Assembly (NCBI GenBank): GCA_022709365.1
Contig: JAKLIY010000023.1
Span: 1-62,205, forward strand
From: Pseudomonadota bacterium
Lineage (GTDB): Bacteria; Pseudomonadota; Gammaproteobacteria; Competibacterales; Competibacteraceae
Reading direction: 5' to 3'
Length of the DNA: 62,205 bases
Shown: positions 24,883 through 33,389 of the stretch, piece after piece
Layout of the letters: the number at the start of each line of letters is the position of its first letter
How positions within the stretch are numbered: position 1 is the stretch's first letter
Translations under genes and position numbers: made by a program
Notes under the pieces: model-generated
Database searches by the model: none
What the model saw: the letters and a program-made list of their open reading frames with translations, nothing else
What the model was told of the DNA's origin: nothing

Positions 24883-26814
24883 ATGAGCGATACCGAACAT
24901 CAATCACAGAATCCGGAAAACCCGGAAAACACCAGCCGGCGCAAATTCCTGGGCGCAGCGGCGCTAACCGGCCTGGCTGGCGCTGGGCTGGCGACCGGCC
25001 TGGCTGCCCTCGATCCGGTTGAGGCCAAGGAAGAGGAGGCCGAGGAAGGTGGGGAATCCTGCAAATTTGAAGTGCCGCCGGGCCAACTGGACGATTACTA
25101 CATTTTCTCCAGCGGCGGCCATTCCGGCGAAGCGCGCATCTACGGCTCGCCCTCCGGGCGCACCCTCAAGCGCATCCCGGTGTTCAACATCGACCCGATG
25201 GTCGGCTGGGGCATCACCAACGAATCCAAGAAAGTGATCGGCACCAAGCCGGACGGTTCGCTCAAATACCACACGGGCGACACTCACCACATCCACGGCT
25301 CTTACACCGACGGCACCTACGACGGCAAGTATCTGTGGATCAACGACAAGATTCATGGCCGGCTGGCGCGCATCCGCATGGACTATATGGAATGCGACAA
25401 GATCACCGAACTGCCGAACATCCAGGGTTTTCACGGCCTGTTCCCGGACAAGCAGGACCCGGTCGACCCCAAGATCAACCACACCACCCGGGTATTCTGC
25501 GGCGGGGAGTTCCATATCCCGCTGCCCAATGACGGGCGGGACTTGGACGACCCCAAGAAATGGGCTTGTCTGTTCACCTGCGTGGACGCCGAAACGATGG
25601 AGCCGCGCTGGCAGTGCAAGCTTAGCGGCAACATGGATCTGGTCGCTACGTCCTATGACGGCAAGCTGGCGGCGGCCAACCAGTACAACACCGAAGGCGG
25701 CGCGATTTATACCGACATGATGTCAGCGGAGCGCGACGCCGTGGCGTTCTTCCACATCGAGCGGATCGAAAACGCCATCAAGGCCGGCAAGTTTGTCACT
25801 ATCGGCGATTCCAAGGTGCCCGTGGTGGACGGGACCAAGGACGCCAATCAGGACCCCAAGACCGCGCTGGTTTGCTATGTGCCGGTGCCCAAGAACCCGC
25901 ACGGCGTCAACATCACCCCGGATGGCAAATACTTCGTTTCCTCGGGCAAATTGTCGCCGACCGCCACCGTGACCGCGACCGAGCTGGTGCATAAGTGGTT
26001 CGCCGGCGAACTGAAAGACCCACGTGATACCGTGGTGGCGGAACCGGAAATCGGCCTCGGCCCGCTGCATACCGGGTTCGACGACAAGGGTAACGCCTAC
26101 ACCACCCTGTTCCTCGACAGCCAGATCGTCAAATGGAACATCGACAAGGCCATCGCCCAGTTCAAGGGCGACAAGAAGATACAGCCCGTTTTGGATCGCA
26201 TTGACGTGCATTACCAGCCCGGCCATGGCTACACCTCGATGGGTGAAACCAAGGAAGCCGACGGCAAGTTCTTCAATTCCGGCAACAAGTTTTCCAAGGA
26301 TCGCTTCCTGCCGGTGGGGCCGCTGCATGTGGAAACCGAGCAGTTGATCGACATCAGCGGCGACAAGATGAAGCTGATTCACGATCACACGGCGTATCCC
26401 GAACCACACGACGCCATCATCGTCCGCCGCGATCTGGTCAAGACCCGGCAGATTTACAACATGGACGACTTCCCGAACGCGGTGAAGAACTTCGCCGACA
26501 GTCGGGTGGAGCGTAACGGCAACAAGGTCACGATTTATCTGGCCTCGATCGCGCCGATGTACAGCATGACTGATTTCAAGGTCAAGAAGGGCGACGAAGT
26601 CACCATTATTCTGACCAATCATGACAAGGTCGAAGACCTCACCCACGGCTTTGCCATTCCCAAGTACGACATTTGCTTTATCGTCAATCCGCAGCAGACC
26701 GCCTCGGTGACCTTCATTGCCGACAAGCCGGGGCTGTACTGGTGCTACTGTACGCATTTCTGTCATGCGCTGCATTTGGAAATGCGCAGCAGAATGCTGG
26801 TTGAACCAGCCTGA
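24883..26814 (+). CDS. nosZ: Nitrous oxide reductase, TAT-exported (clade I type)
   Basis: 643 residues from ATG 24883, which has GGAGG upstream (the frame opens earlier at 24838). A twin-arginine signal (SRRKFLGAAALTG) exports the folded copper enzyme, as in clade I NosZ. The seven-bladed propeller supplies the CuZ His ligands (DTHHIHG among them), and the C-terminal cupredoxin domain has the CuA site WCYCTHFCHALHLEM. It reduces N2O to N2 in the periplasm. nosR follows, so the order here is nosZ-R-D-F-Y-L and not the more usual R-first order. No Dnr box is evident directly upstream. Confidence 0.96.
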   Translation: MSDTEHQSQNPENPENTSRRKFLGAAALTGLAGAGLATGLAALDPVEAKEEEAEEGGESCKFEVPPGQLDDYYIFSSGGHSGEARIYGSPSGRTLKRIPVFNIDPMVGWGITNESKKVIGTKPDGSLKYHTGDTHHIHGSYTDGTYDGKYLWINDKIHGRLARIRMDYMECDKITELPNIQGFHGLFPDKQDPVDPKINHTTRVFCGGEFHIPLPNDGRDLDDPKKWACLFTCVDAETMEPRWQCKLSGNMDLVATSYDGKLAAANQYNTEGGAIYTDMMSAERDAVAFFHIERIENAIKAGKFVTIGDSKVPVVDGTKDANQDPKTALVCYVPVPKNPHGVNITPDGKYFVSSGKLSPTATVTATELVHKWFAGELKDPRDTVVAEPEIGLGPLHTGFDDKGNAYTTLFLDSQIVKWNIDKAIAQFKGDKKIQPVLDRIDVHYQPGHGYTSMGETKEADGKFFNSGNKFSKDRFLPVGPLHVETEQLIDISGDKMKLIHDHTAYPEPHDAIIVRRDLVKTRQIYNMDDFPNAVKNFADSRVERNGNKVTIYLASIAPMYSMTDFKVKKGDEVTIILTNHDKVEDLTHGFAIPKYDICFIVNPQQTASVTFIADKPGLYWCYCTHFCHALHLEMRSRMLVEPA

Positions 26815-26834
26815 TCACTTCAACCGGGCGCGGG

Positions 26835-29060
26835 ATGGGGGAAACCCCGTCCTGTCGCTGTTGCATGGCCCTTATCATGAACGCTCAAATGTCTGTCCCC
26901 CGGCATCCTGTGGCGCTGGGTATTTTGCTCTCCCTGTTGGCCGCCTTGCTGTTCCCGCTGATTGCGGCTGCTTCTTCCTATGAAACCCCGCTACCGGCGC
27001 AACTATCCACCGACCCCGATCTATGCGCCTACGCGCCCTGTAAGGACGTGATGCCGGATGCCGACAGTTTTTCAACCCGCAAGGGCAAACCGGCTTATGT
27101 CGAGGCGTACCATAACCGGAAGTTGATCGGCTATGTATTCCTGTCCACCGACATCGTGGATATTCCCGCCTATTCCGGGAAGCCGGTGGTCACGCTGCTG
27201 GGCATGGACGCTGAGGGCAAAATCGTCGGGGTGAAGATTCTCAAGCACAGCGAACCGATTCTGCTGGTCGGCATCCCCGAAGGGGAACTGACCAAATTTA
27301 TCAAGCAGTTCATCGGGCATTTTGCCTGGGACAAGGTGGAAATCGGCAGGGCGCGCAGTGGCGATGGTTACATTGGTATCGACGCGATCACTGGGGCGAC
27401 CGTGACCGTGATTGCCCAAAACCAGGTCGTCATGCGCAGCGCCTACGAAATCGCCAAGCAGACCGGCATCGTCAAACCCATTCCCAAACCGCAGGCGAAA
27501 TTCACCGATGTTCAGGAAAAGCTGGGTTGGGAGGATTTAATCAAGGAAGGCAGCGTTCAGCACTTGCGGGTCATGCCCAAGGATTTGGATATGGGCGACA
27601 GCAAGGAACCCTATATGGACTTGTACTTTGGCTATCTGAATGTGCCCAACGTGGGACGCAATGTTCTGGGCGAGCGCAACTATCAACGATTGATGGCCGA
27701 TTTGAAACCCAACGAACACGCCATTTTTATCATCGCCAATGGCAGCAGTTCCTTCAAAGGCTCCGGTTTCGTGCGCGGTGGCATTTATGACCGCATTCAG
27801 GTCTCGCAGGAGATCGACAGCTTCACCTTCCGCGATACTGATTATCTGAATCTTTATAGCATTGCCGCTGCTGGCGCGCCGCGTTTCCGCGAATCCGGCA
27901 TTTTCATTATTCGCAGCCCCAGTTTCAGCGCCGCTTATCCCTGGAGCCTGGTGTTCCTGGGCAACAAGCAGGACAAGGAAACTGGAGCCAAGACCTTCAT
28001 CAATTTCGACCGGGAATACTGGCTGGCGCCGCGTTATCTGGAAGGTGGCCACCCGGAAGTCATTAAGCCGGACCCGACGTGGTTGCGGGTGTGGAAGAGT
28101 AAATGGCTGGAAATCACTCTGTTTATCCTGTTGCTGGCCAGCGCGACCGTGACCCATGTAATGCGCGATAAACTGGTGCGGCGAGCGAATCGGAAGGATA
28201 AGCGTTGGGTCACATATCCCAAATATTTTTTCTGGATCGCCAGCATCACCTTTGTCGGTTATTACGCAATGGCGCAGCCAAGTATTACTCAGATTCTGAC
28301 CTGGTTCCACTCGCTGATTTATCAGTGGAAATGGGAGCTGTTTTTGTCCGACCCGCTCATTTTTATTTTCTGGTGGTTCATCATCATCACGGTGTTTATC
28401 TGGGGGCGGGGACTGTTCTGCGGCTGGCTGTGTCCTTATGGCGCGTTGACCGAGCTGGCTTACAAAGTCTCTCGCGCCCTGGGACTCAAACGTTATCAGT
28501 TCTTCCTGCCCAAGCCTTTGCATGACAAGCTGAAATGGATCAAGTACGGCATGTTTGTCGTGTTGCTGGTCGTGTCGTTCTTCTCGATTGGTTTGGCGGA
28601 AAAGATGGCTGAGGTCGAACCGTTCAAGACCACGTTCTTGGTCGGCGTCTTGAATCGCGCCTGGCCGTTCATCCTGTTCTGGCTGGTGCTGTTCGGTGCT
28701 TCGATGGTCATGGAGCGGCCGTTCTGCAAATATCTCTGCCCGCTGGGCGCGGGGCTGGCGATTCCCTCGCATCTGCGCCTGATTGCGTTGAAACGCAAAA
28801 CCGAATGTCAGACCTGCAAAGCCTGCGCGGTCGGTTGCGGCTCGCTGGCGATAGACCCGCAGGGCCGGATTGATCAGCGCGAATGTATGTTGTGCATGGA
28901 CTGCATGATCCTGTATTACGACACCCACGCCTGTCCGCCGTTGTCCAAGGAACGGAAGCGGCGCGAAAAGGCAGGTTTGCCGCTGACGCCGATTACTTCA
29001 AAAGGCTACTTCATTCCGGTTGACCAGATTGGGGGAAGAGCGATGGCGGGTGGACGCTGA
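26835..29060 (+). CDS. nosR: NosR, membrane flavin/Fe-S electron donor for N2O reduction
   Basis: Up to 741 residues; starts at 26865, 26877 or 26889 are also possible, since the export signal is VALGILLSLLAALLFPLIAA. A periplasmic FMN-binding domain follows, with the flavin-attachment region DAITGATVT (near residue 184), then five or more membrane helices with the CxxxCP motifs FCGWLCPYG and FCKYLCPLG, and a cytoplasmic pair of 4Fe-4S motifs (CQTCKACAVGC; CMLCMDCMILYY). NosR is needed for electron supply to, and expression of, NosZ. Confidence 0.95.
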   Translation: MGETPSCRCCMALIMNAQMSVPRHPVALGILLSLLAALLFPLIAAASSYETPLPAQLSTDPDLCAYAPCKDVMPDADSFSTRKGKPAYVEAYHNRKLIGYVFLSTDIVDIPAYSGKPVVTLLGMDAEGKIVGVKILKHSEPILLVGIPEGELTKFIKQFIGHFAWDKVEIGRARSGDGYIGIDAITGATVTVIAQNQVVMRSAYEIAKQTGIVKPIPKPQAKFTDVQEKLGWEDLIKEGSVQHLRVMPKDLDMGDSKEPYMDLYFGYLNVPNVGRNVLGERNYQRLMADLKPNEHAIFIIANGSSSFKGSGFVRGGIYDRIQVSQEIDSFTFRDTDYLNLYSIAAAGAPRFRESGIFIIRSPSFSAAYPWSLVFLGNKQDKETGAKTFINFDREYWLAPRYLEGGHPEVIKPDPTWLRVWKSKWLEITLFILLLASATVTHVMRDKLVRRANRKDKRWVTYPKYFFWIASITFVGYYAMAQPSITQILTWFHSLIYQWKWELFLSDPLIFIFWWFIIITVFIWGRGLFCGWLCPYGALTELAYKVSRALGLKRYQFFLPKPLHDKLKWIKYGMFVVLLVVSFFSIGLAEKMAEVEPFKTTFLVGVLNRAWPFILFWLVLFGASMVMERPFCKYLCPLGAGLAIPSHLRLIALKRKTECQTCKACAVGCGSLAIDPQGRIDQRECMLCMDCMILYYDTHACPPLSKERKRREKAGLPLTPITSKGYFIPVDQIGGRAMAGGR

Positions 29061-29072
29061 GTGGCGGACTGA

Positions 29073-30344
29073 ATGAAAAAGGTTGTGAGAACGCTGGGTT
29101 GGCTGATCGCACTGACCGCACTATGGCTCGATGTCGCCATAGCGGCGGAATGGATCGTCCAGCCCGGCGCATCCATCAGTGCAGCGGTGCAAGCGGCGGC
29201 GGCAGGCGATACCGTCAAGGTGGAGCGCGGCTATTACGTGGATCATGTGGTGATTGATAAGCCGCTGCGGCTGCAAGGCGTCAACCGTCCCACCATCAGC
29301 GGCGAAAATCAGGGCGACGTGATCCGCGTCAAGTCACCGGATGTGGTGATCGAGGGCTTCATCATCCGCGACAGCGGGGACGATCTCACCGCTCAGAACG
29401 CCGGCGTCTACGTCGAACCGGGGGCGCATCGCGCCATCATTCGCAATAATGATTTCGCCTACACCCTGTTCGGGCTGTGGCTGGAAAAGGCCAATGGTCT
29501 TGAAGTCACCAACAATCTGATTACCGGCAAGCGTGATTTCGCCTCCGCGCAACGCGGCAACGGCATTCAGCTCTACAACTGCTATGACGCCAAGATCATT
29601 GGCAACAACATCAGTTTTGTCCGCGATGGCATTTATGTGGATGTGTCATTCCGGGTGCTGTTTCGCGGCAATAAGATGCACCACGCGCGCTATGGCACTC
29701 ACTACATGAATTCCCACGATAATATCTGGGAGGACAACGAATCCTATAAAAATCGCGGCGGTCTGGCGCTGATGGAAGTGCGCCGACAAATCGTCCGCAA
29801 CAACCGCACCTGGGACAATTCTGATCACGGCATCATGCTGCGCACCATTCAGGATTCGGTGGTCGAGAACAATATCATCGTCGGCAACAGCAAGGGCTTT
29901 TTTATCTACGACGCCGAATACAATGTCCTGAAAGGCAATCTGGTCATGGGTAACCGGGTCGGCGTACATCTGTGGGCGGGTTCTATTAACAACGACGTCG
30001 ATCATAATGACTTTATCCAGAACCGTGACCAGATTCGCTATGTCGCCACCCGCAATGAGGAATGGGGCAAGAAAGAGGGCAATTATTGGAGCAATTACGT
30101 GGGCTGGGACGCCAATGGTGATGGCATCGGCGATACGCCTTATGAAGCCAACGATGTGGTGGATCGGCTGAATTGGAAATATCCGCTGGTCAAATTGCTA
30201 TTAAACAGCCCGGCGGTGCAAAGCTTGCGTCTGATCGCCCGGCAGTTTCCGTTATTGCGTGGTCCCAGCGTTGTTGACAACCACCCCCGACTGCTTCCTT
30301 ACCGTTCCAACTGGAGTGATTGGCTTGGCATCCAACGTGATTGA
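29073..30344 (+). CDS. nosD: NosD, periplasmic copper-site maturation protein
   Basis: 423 residues with a signal peptide and a right-handed parallel beta-helix of CASH/NosD repeats: VIEGFIIRDSGDDL, GLEVTNNLITGKRD and YCDAK-like turns of the kind NNISFVRDGIYVDVSFRV. NosD works with the NosFY ABC transporter in assembling the CuZ centre of NosZ. The frame overlaps the nosF start by 20 bases. Confidence 0.94.
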   Translation: MKKVVRTLGWLIALTALWLDVAIAAEWIVQPGASISAAVQAAAAGDTVKVERGYYVDHVVIDKPLRLQGVNRPTISGENQGDVIRVKSPDVVIEGFIIRDSGDDLTAQNAGVYVEPGAHRAIIRNNDFAYTLFGLWLEKANGLEVTNNLITGKRDFASAQRGNGIQLYNCYDAKIIGNNISFVRDGIYVDVSFRVLFRGNKMHHARYGTHYMNSHDNIWEDNESYKNRGGLALMEVRRQIVRNNRTWDNSDHGIMLRTIQDSVVENNIIVGNSKGFFIYDAEYNVLKGNLVMGNRVGVHLWAGSINNDVDHNDFIQNRDQIRYVATRNEEWGKKEGNYWSNYVGWDANGDGIGDTPYEANDVVDRLNWKYPLVKLLLNSPAVQSLRLIARQFPLLRGPSVVDNHPRLLPYRSNWSDWLGIQRD

Positions 30345-31245
30345 AGTGCGCGGCGCGGTCAAGCACTTCGGCGAAACCCATGCGGTGGACGGCGTGAATT
30401 TGACCGTGCAGACCGGCGAATTGTTCGGATTGATCGGTCACAACGGCGCCGGCAAGACGACCCTGTTCAAAATGATGCTGGGCCTGCTACCGGCAACGCG
30501 GGGCGAGATTCGGATTGACGGTCAGCCGGTGCGCGGCGAAGCCTTTCGGCAGGTGCGGCGCGGCATCGGTTATTTGCCGGAAAGTCTGGCCCTGTACGAC
30601 AATCTTTCCGGCCTGGAGATCATGCTGTTCTTCGCTAGGCTGAAGGCTGCCGACCCCCGTTCCTGTTTGCCGTTACTGGAAAAAGTCGGCTTGGCCGATG
30701 CCGCGCGGCGGCGGGTGCGCGGCTATTCCAAGGGGATGCGCCAGCGCCTCGGGTTCGCCCAAGCCCTGCTCGGTACGCCGCGCCTGTTGTTTCTGGACGA
30801 ACCCACTAACGGCCTCGACCCGCAGGGAATTCGGGAGTTTTATCAAATCCTGCGGGAACTGCGGGAACAGGGCGTGACCGCCATTCTCACTTCGCACATT
30901 CTCGCCGAAATTCAACTGCGGGTAGACCGGCTGGCGCTGATGCGCACCGGCAAGATTCAGGCGCTGGGCACAGTCCATTCACTGCGCGAGGAATTGAATC
31001 TGCCGCTGGATTTTCAACTCACTCTGCGGCCCGGCGCGGAAGAGGCGCTGCGGCAAGCTTTGGCGAATCAGCCGGCCGCCAGCGTGCAGTTTAACGGGGA
31101 GACCGTACACGTTCGCTGTCCCCGCGAACAGAAAATGACGATGCTCAATGCATTGGCGGCATTGGACAGCATACTGTTGGACTTGCAGATCAGGGAACCC
31201 TCGCTGGAAGATGTTTTTCTGGGTTATAGCGACGCGACCGCATGA
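30325..31245 (+). CDS. nosF: NosF, ABC transporter ATPase
   Basis: 306 residues if started at TTG 30325, with GGAG eight bases upstream; GTG 30316 is an alternative. It has Walker A GHNGAGKTT, signature YSKGMRQRLGFAQALLG and Walker B LLFLDEPTNGLDPQG. It pairs with NosY to energise transfer of a sulfur species to the periplasm for CuZ assembly. It overlaps nosD by 20 bases and nosY by four, so the three are tightly coupled. Confidence 0.93.
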   Translation: MASNVIEVRGAVKHFGETHAVDGVNLTVQTGELFGLIGHNGAGKTTLFKMMLGLLPATRGEIRIDGQPVRGEAFRQVRRGIGYLPESLALYDNLSGLEIMLFFARLKAADPRSCLPLLEKVGLADAARRRVRGYSKGMRQRLGFAQALLGTPRLLFLDEPTNGLDPQGIREFYQILRELREQGVTAILTSHILAEIQLRVDRLALMRTGKIQALGTVHSLREELNLPLDFQLTLRPGAEEALRQALANQPAASVQFNGETVHVRCPREQKMTMLNALAALDSILLDLQIREPSLEDVFLGYSDATA

Positions 31246-32066
31246 AAACACACATTGAATTCAAACAGATCGGCGTGATCGCCAGCAAGGAATTTTGGGA
31301 TCGCATTCGCAATCGCTGGGTATTGGCGGTAGCGGTGATTTTTACCGTTTTCGCCCTAGTCATCGCCTATTTCGGCGCGGCGCAACAGGGTGCGGTCGGC
31401 TTTCGCGGCATGGATGTCACCATCGCCAGTCTGGTCAGCTTGGTGATTTATCTGGTGCCGCTGATCGCCCTGATTCTGGGTTACGACGCCATCGTCGGCG
31501 AACGCGAGCGCGGTTCACTGGAATTGCTCCTGTCCATGCCGATCACCCATTTTGAGTTGCTGATGGGGAAATTCGTCGGACTGGCGGGGGCGCTGGCCTT
31601 TTCCACGCTGGCGGGATTTGGCCTGGCCGGCGTTCTGCTGTCGTATCAACTGGGACCGGCGGCGCTTTATCATTACGTAGGGTTCATGCTGAGCGCCATT
31701 TTACTGGGGATGGCGTTCCTGAGCATTGCCGTGATGGTATCGGTCATGGCCAGCGACCGAATGCGCGCCAGCGGAATGGCGATTGGCCTGTGGTTTTTCT
31801 ATGTGTTGGTGTACGACCTGCTGTTGCTGGGAATTCTGGTGCTGAGCCAGAAGCGGTTCAACCTTAGTTTCTTTCCCGTGCTGCTGTATCTGAATCCGGC
31901 GGATATTTTCCGCATTCTCAACGTATTCGGCTTCGAGGAAGTGCGCAAGCTGTACGGACTGGCGACCGTGCTGCCGGCGACGCTGGCGAGTCCCTGGCTG
32001 TTGGGCAGCGCGATGGTGATGTGGATTGTTGCCCCGCTGGGCATAGCGGTGTGGAGGTTCAAATGA
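31242..32066 (+). CDS. nosY: NosY, ABC transporter membrane subunit
   Basis: 274 residues with six or so membrane helices and the ABC-2 type feature YDAIVGERERGSLELLLSMPI. It forms the membrane channel for NosF. It overlaps nosF by four bases (ATGA) and nosL by four. Length and order match known nosDFY operons. Confidence 0.93.
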   Translation: MKTHIEFKQIGVIASKEFWDRIRNRWVLAVAVIFTVFALVIAYFGAAQQGAVGFRGMDVTIASLVSLVIYLVPLIALILGYDAIVGERERGSLELLLSMPITHFELLMGKFVGLAGALAFSTLAGFGLAGVLLSYQLGPAALYHYVGFMLSAILLGMAFLSIAVMVSVMASDRMRASGMAIGLWFFYVLVYDLLLLGILVLSQKRFNLSFFPVLLYLNPADIFRILNVFGFEEVRKLYGLATVLPATLASPWLLGSAMVMWIVAPLGIAVWRFK

Positions 32067-32572
32067 AGCGCGGCGATGGTCTGGCAACCGTATTGATCTT
32101 CGGCGTTTTGCTGCTGACGGGCTGCGGCGAAGAGGTCAAGCCGAATGCCCAGGAAATCACCGGAAATACGTTTTGTGCCCTGGATGGAATGCTGCTGCTT
32201 GACTATCCGGGACCGAAGGCGCAGATTCATTATGATCAGGGGTCGCCGGAGTTCTTCTGCGATACCGTGGAGATGTTCGCCATTTACACCCGTCCGGAAC
32301 AGCAGAAACGCATCCTCGCGGTGTATGTCCAGGACATGGGCAAGGCGGACTGGACCAAACCACTGGGCCACTGGATCGACGCCAAAACTGCGTTTTACGT
32401 GGCCTTCAGTCGCCGCAATGGTTCGATGGGACCGACCCTGGTCTCCTTCGCCCGCGAGGAGGATGCGCGGGCGTTCGTCAAGCAATACGGTGGCGAAGTA
32501 TTTCGCTTCGATCAGGTCACGCCGGAAATGGCTACTCTCGATGGCGGCGTGCTGCATGACGAGGGGATGTAG
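32063..32572 (+). CDS. nosL: NosL, copper chaperone lipoprotein
   Basis: 169 residues from ATG 32063. A lipoprotein signal ends in the lipobox LLTGC (Cys21). The body matches NosL: FCALDGML near residue 37 and FFCDTVEMFAIY near 66, with Cys and Met residues that bind Cu(I). NosL delivers copper to NosZ in the periplasm. It is the last gene of the nos operon. Confidence 0.9.
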   Translation: MKRGDGLATVLIFGVLLLTGCGEEVKPNAQEITGNTFCALDGMLLLDYPGPKAQIHYDQGSPEFFCDTVEMFAIYTRPEQQKRILAVYVQDMGKADWTKPLGHWIDAKTAFYVAFSRRNGSMGPTLVSFAREEDARAFVKQYGGEVFRFDQVTPEMATLDGGVLHDEGM

Positions 32573-32659
32573 AGAGACGGATGAATGAGTAGTTTTTTCA
32601 GTGGCGTTCGTTACCAGGTCATCCATTCAAATTTCTTCGCAGCGCAGTAGGAGGTTATC

Positions 32660-33154
32660 ATGAAGCAACTTCATCGCTCTATTGGAATGGCCAGTCTTAT
32701 CGCCATGCTCGTCAGTTTGCCAACAGCTTTTGTAGTAGCCGCCGAGACAACGCATCAGCACGAACAGGGCGCCGCCACCGCCAAGCTGCACTTAAAAGAT
32801 GGTAAAAAATGGCAAACCGACGATGTACTGCGACAGAGCATGACCAGTGTGAAAGATGCTTTTACGCCGCGTCTGCCGACAATCCATCAAAACAAGCTGG
32901 ATGCTAAGAGCTACGACGAACTCGCCGCCAAGGTCAATTCAGAAGTAGCGAATATCGTGAAAAATTGTCATCTGGAAAAGGACGCCGATGCAATGTTGCA
33001 TCTCGTCATAGCGGATATGCTGGCTGGCGCGGATGCCATGTCGGGTAAGGATCAAAAGACCTCCCGGCAGGCCGGCGCGGTGCAAGTGGTGCAGTCGTTG
33101 GATAATTACGGCAACTACTTCGATCACCCTGGTTGGCGAAACCTGGAAAAGTAG
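32660..33154 (+). CDS. Periplasmic His-containing protein of unknown function (DnrO-like)
   Basis: 164 residues with a strong AGGAGG site and a signal peptide (ending VVAAE). The mature start is His-rich (THQHEQG), followed by LHLKDGKKWQTDDVLRQSM and the pattern VKNCHLEKDADAMLHLVIAD then MLAGADAM. Similar small exported proteins occur beside denitrification genes and I recall them annotated as DnrO, but that name is from memory. Function is unknown; a metal or heme role is conceivable from the His and CH residues. It converges with the nor cluster. Confidence 0.65.
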   Translation: MKQLHRSIGMASLIAMLVSLPTAFVVAAETTHQHEQGAATAKLHLKDGKKWQTDDVLRQSMTSVKDAFTPRLPTIHQNKLDAKSYDELAAKVNSEVANIVKNCHLEKDADAMLHLVIADMLAGADAMSGKDQKTSRQAGAVQVVQSLDNYGNYFDHPGWRNLEK

Positions 33155-33175
33155 CACCGCCCGGCGAGGAAAGAA

Positions 33176-33373
33176 TCAGGACGGCCCGCGCCGTTGACCC
33201 TCGGTACAAATCGCGATCAGAGCATCCACATCCAGTTTCTGCATCGCCGAAATGGCGTATTCCCAGCGGCCCTCGGCGCACAGGCCAAGCACGCCACCTT
33301 CCTCGTAAGCGTCCAGCGCCGCTTGGATGCAGGCGGCGCGCACTGCTTCGGCCAGTTGTTGCGGATCGGTCAC
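33176..33373 (-). CDS. Small unknown protein at the end of the nor cluster
   Basis: 65 residues, MTDPQQLAEAVRAACIQAAL followed by DAYEEGGVLGLCAEGRWEYA, predicted as a small acidic helical bundle with two Cys. It starts 17 bases downstream of the norD stop on the same strand and is probably the last gene of the nor operon. No family or function is recognised. Its composition and frame look genuinely coding. Confidence 0.6.
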   Translation of the reverse strand: MTDPQQLAEAVRAACIQAALDAYEEGGVLGLCAEGRWEYAISAMQKLDVDALIAICTEGQRRGPS

Positions 33374-33389
33374 AGAAGAGCCCTCGGGT

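Noticed and set aside
25723..28928. Long antisense frames opposite nosZ and nosR
   Set aside because: They mirror the real genes' codons and lack ribosome sites or motifs.
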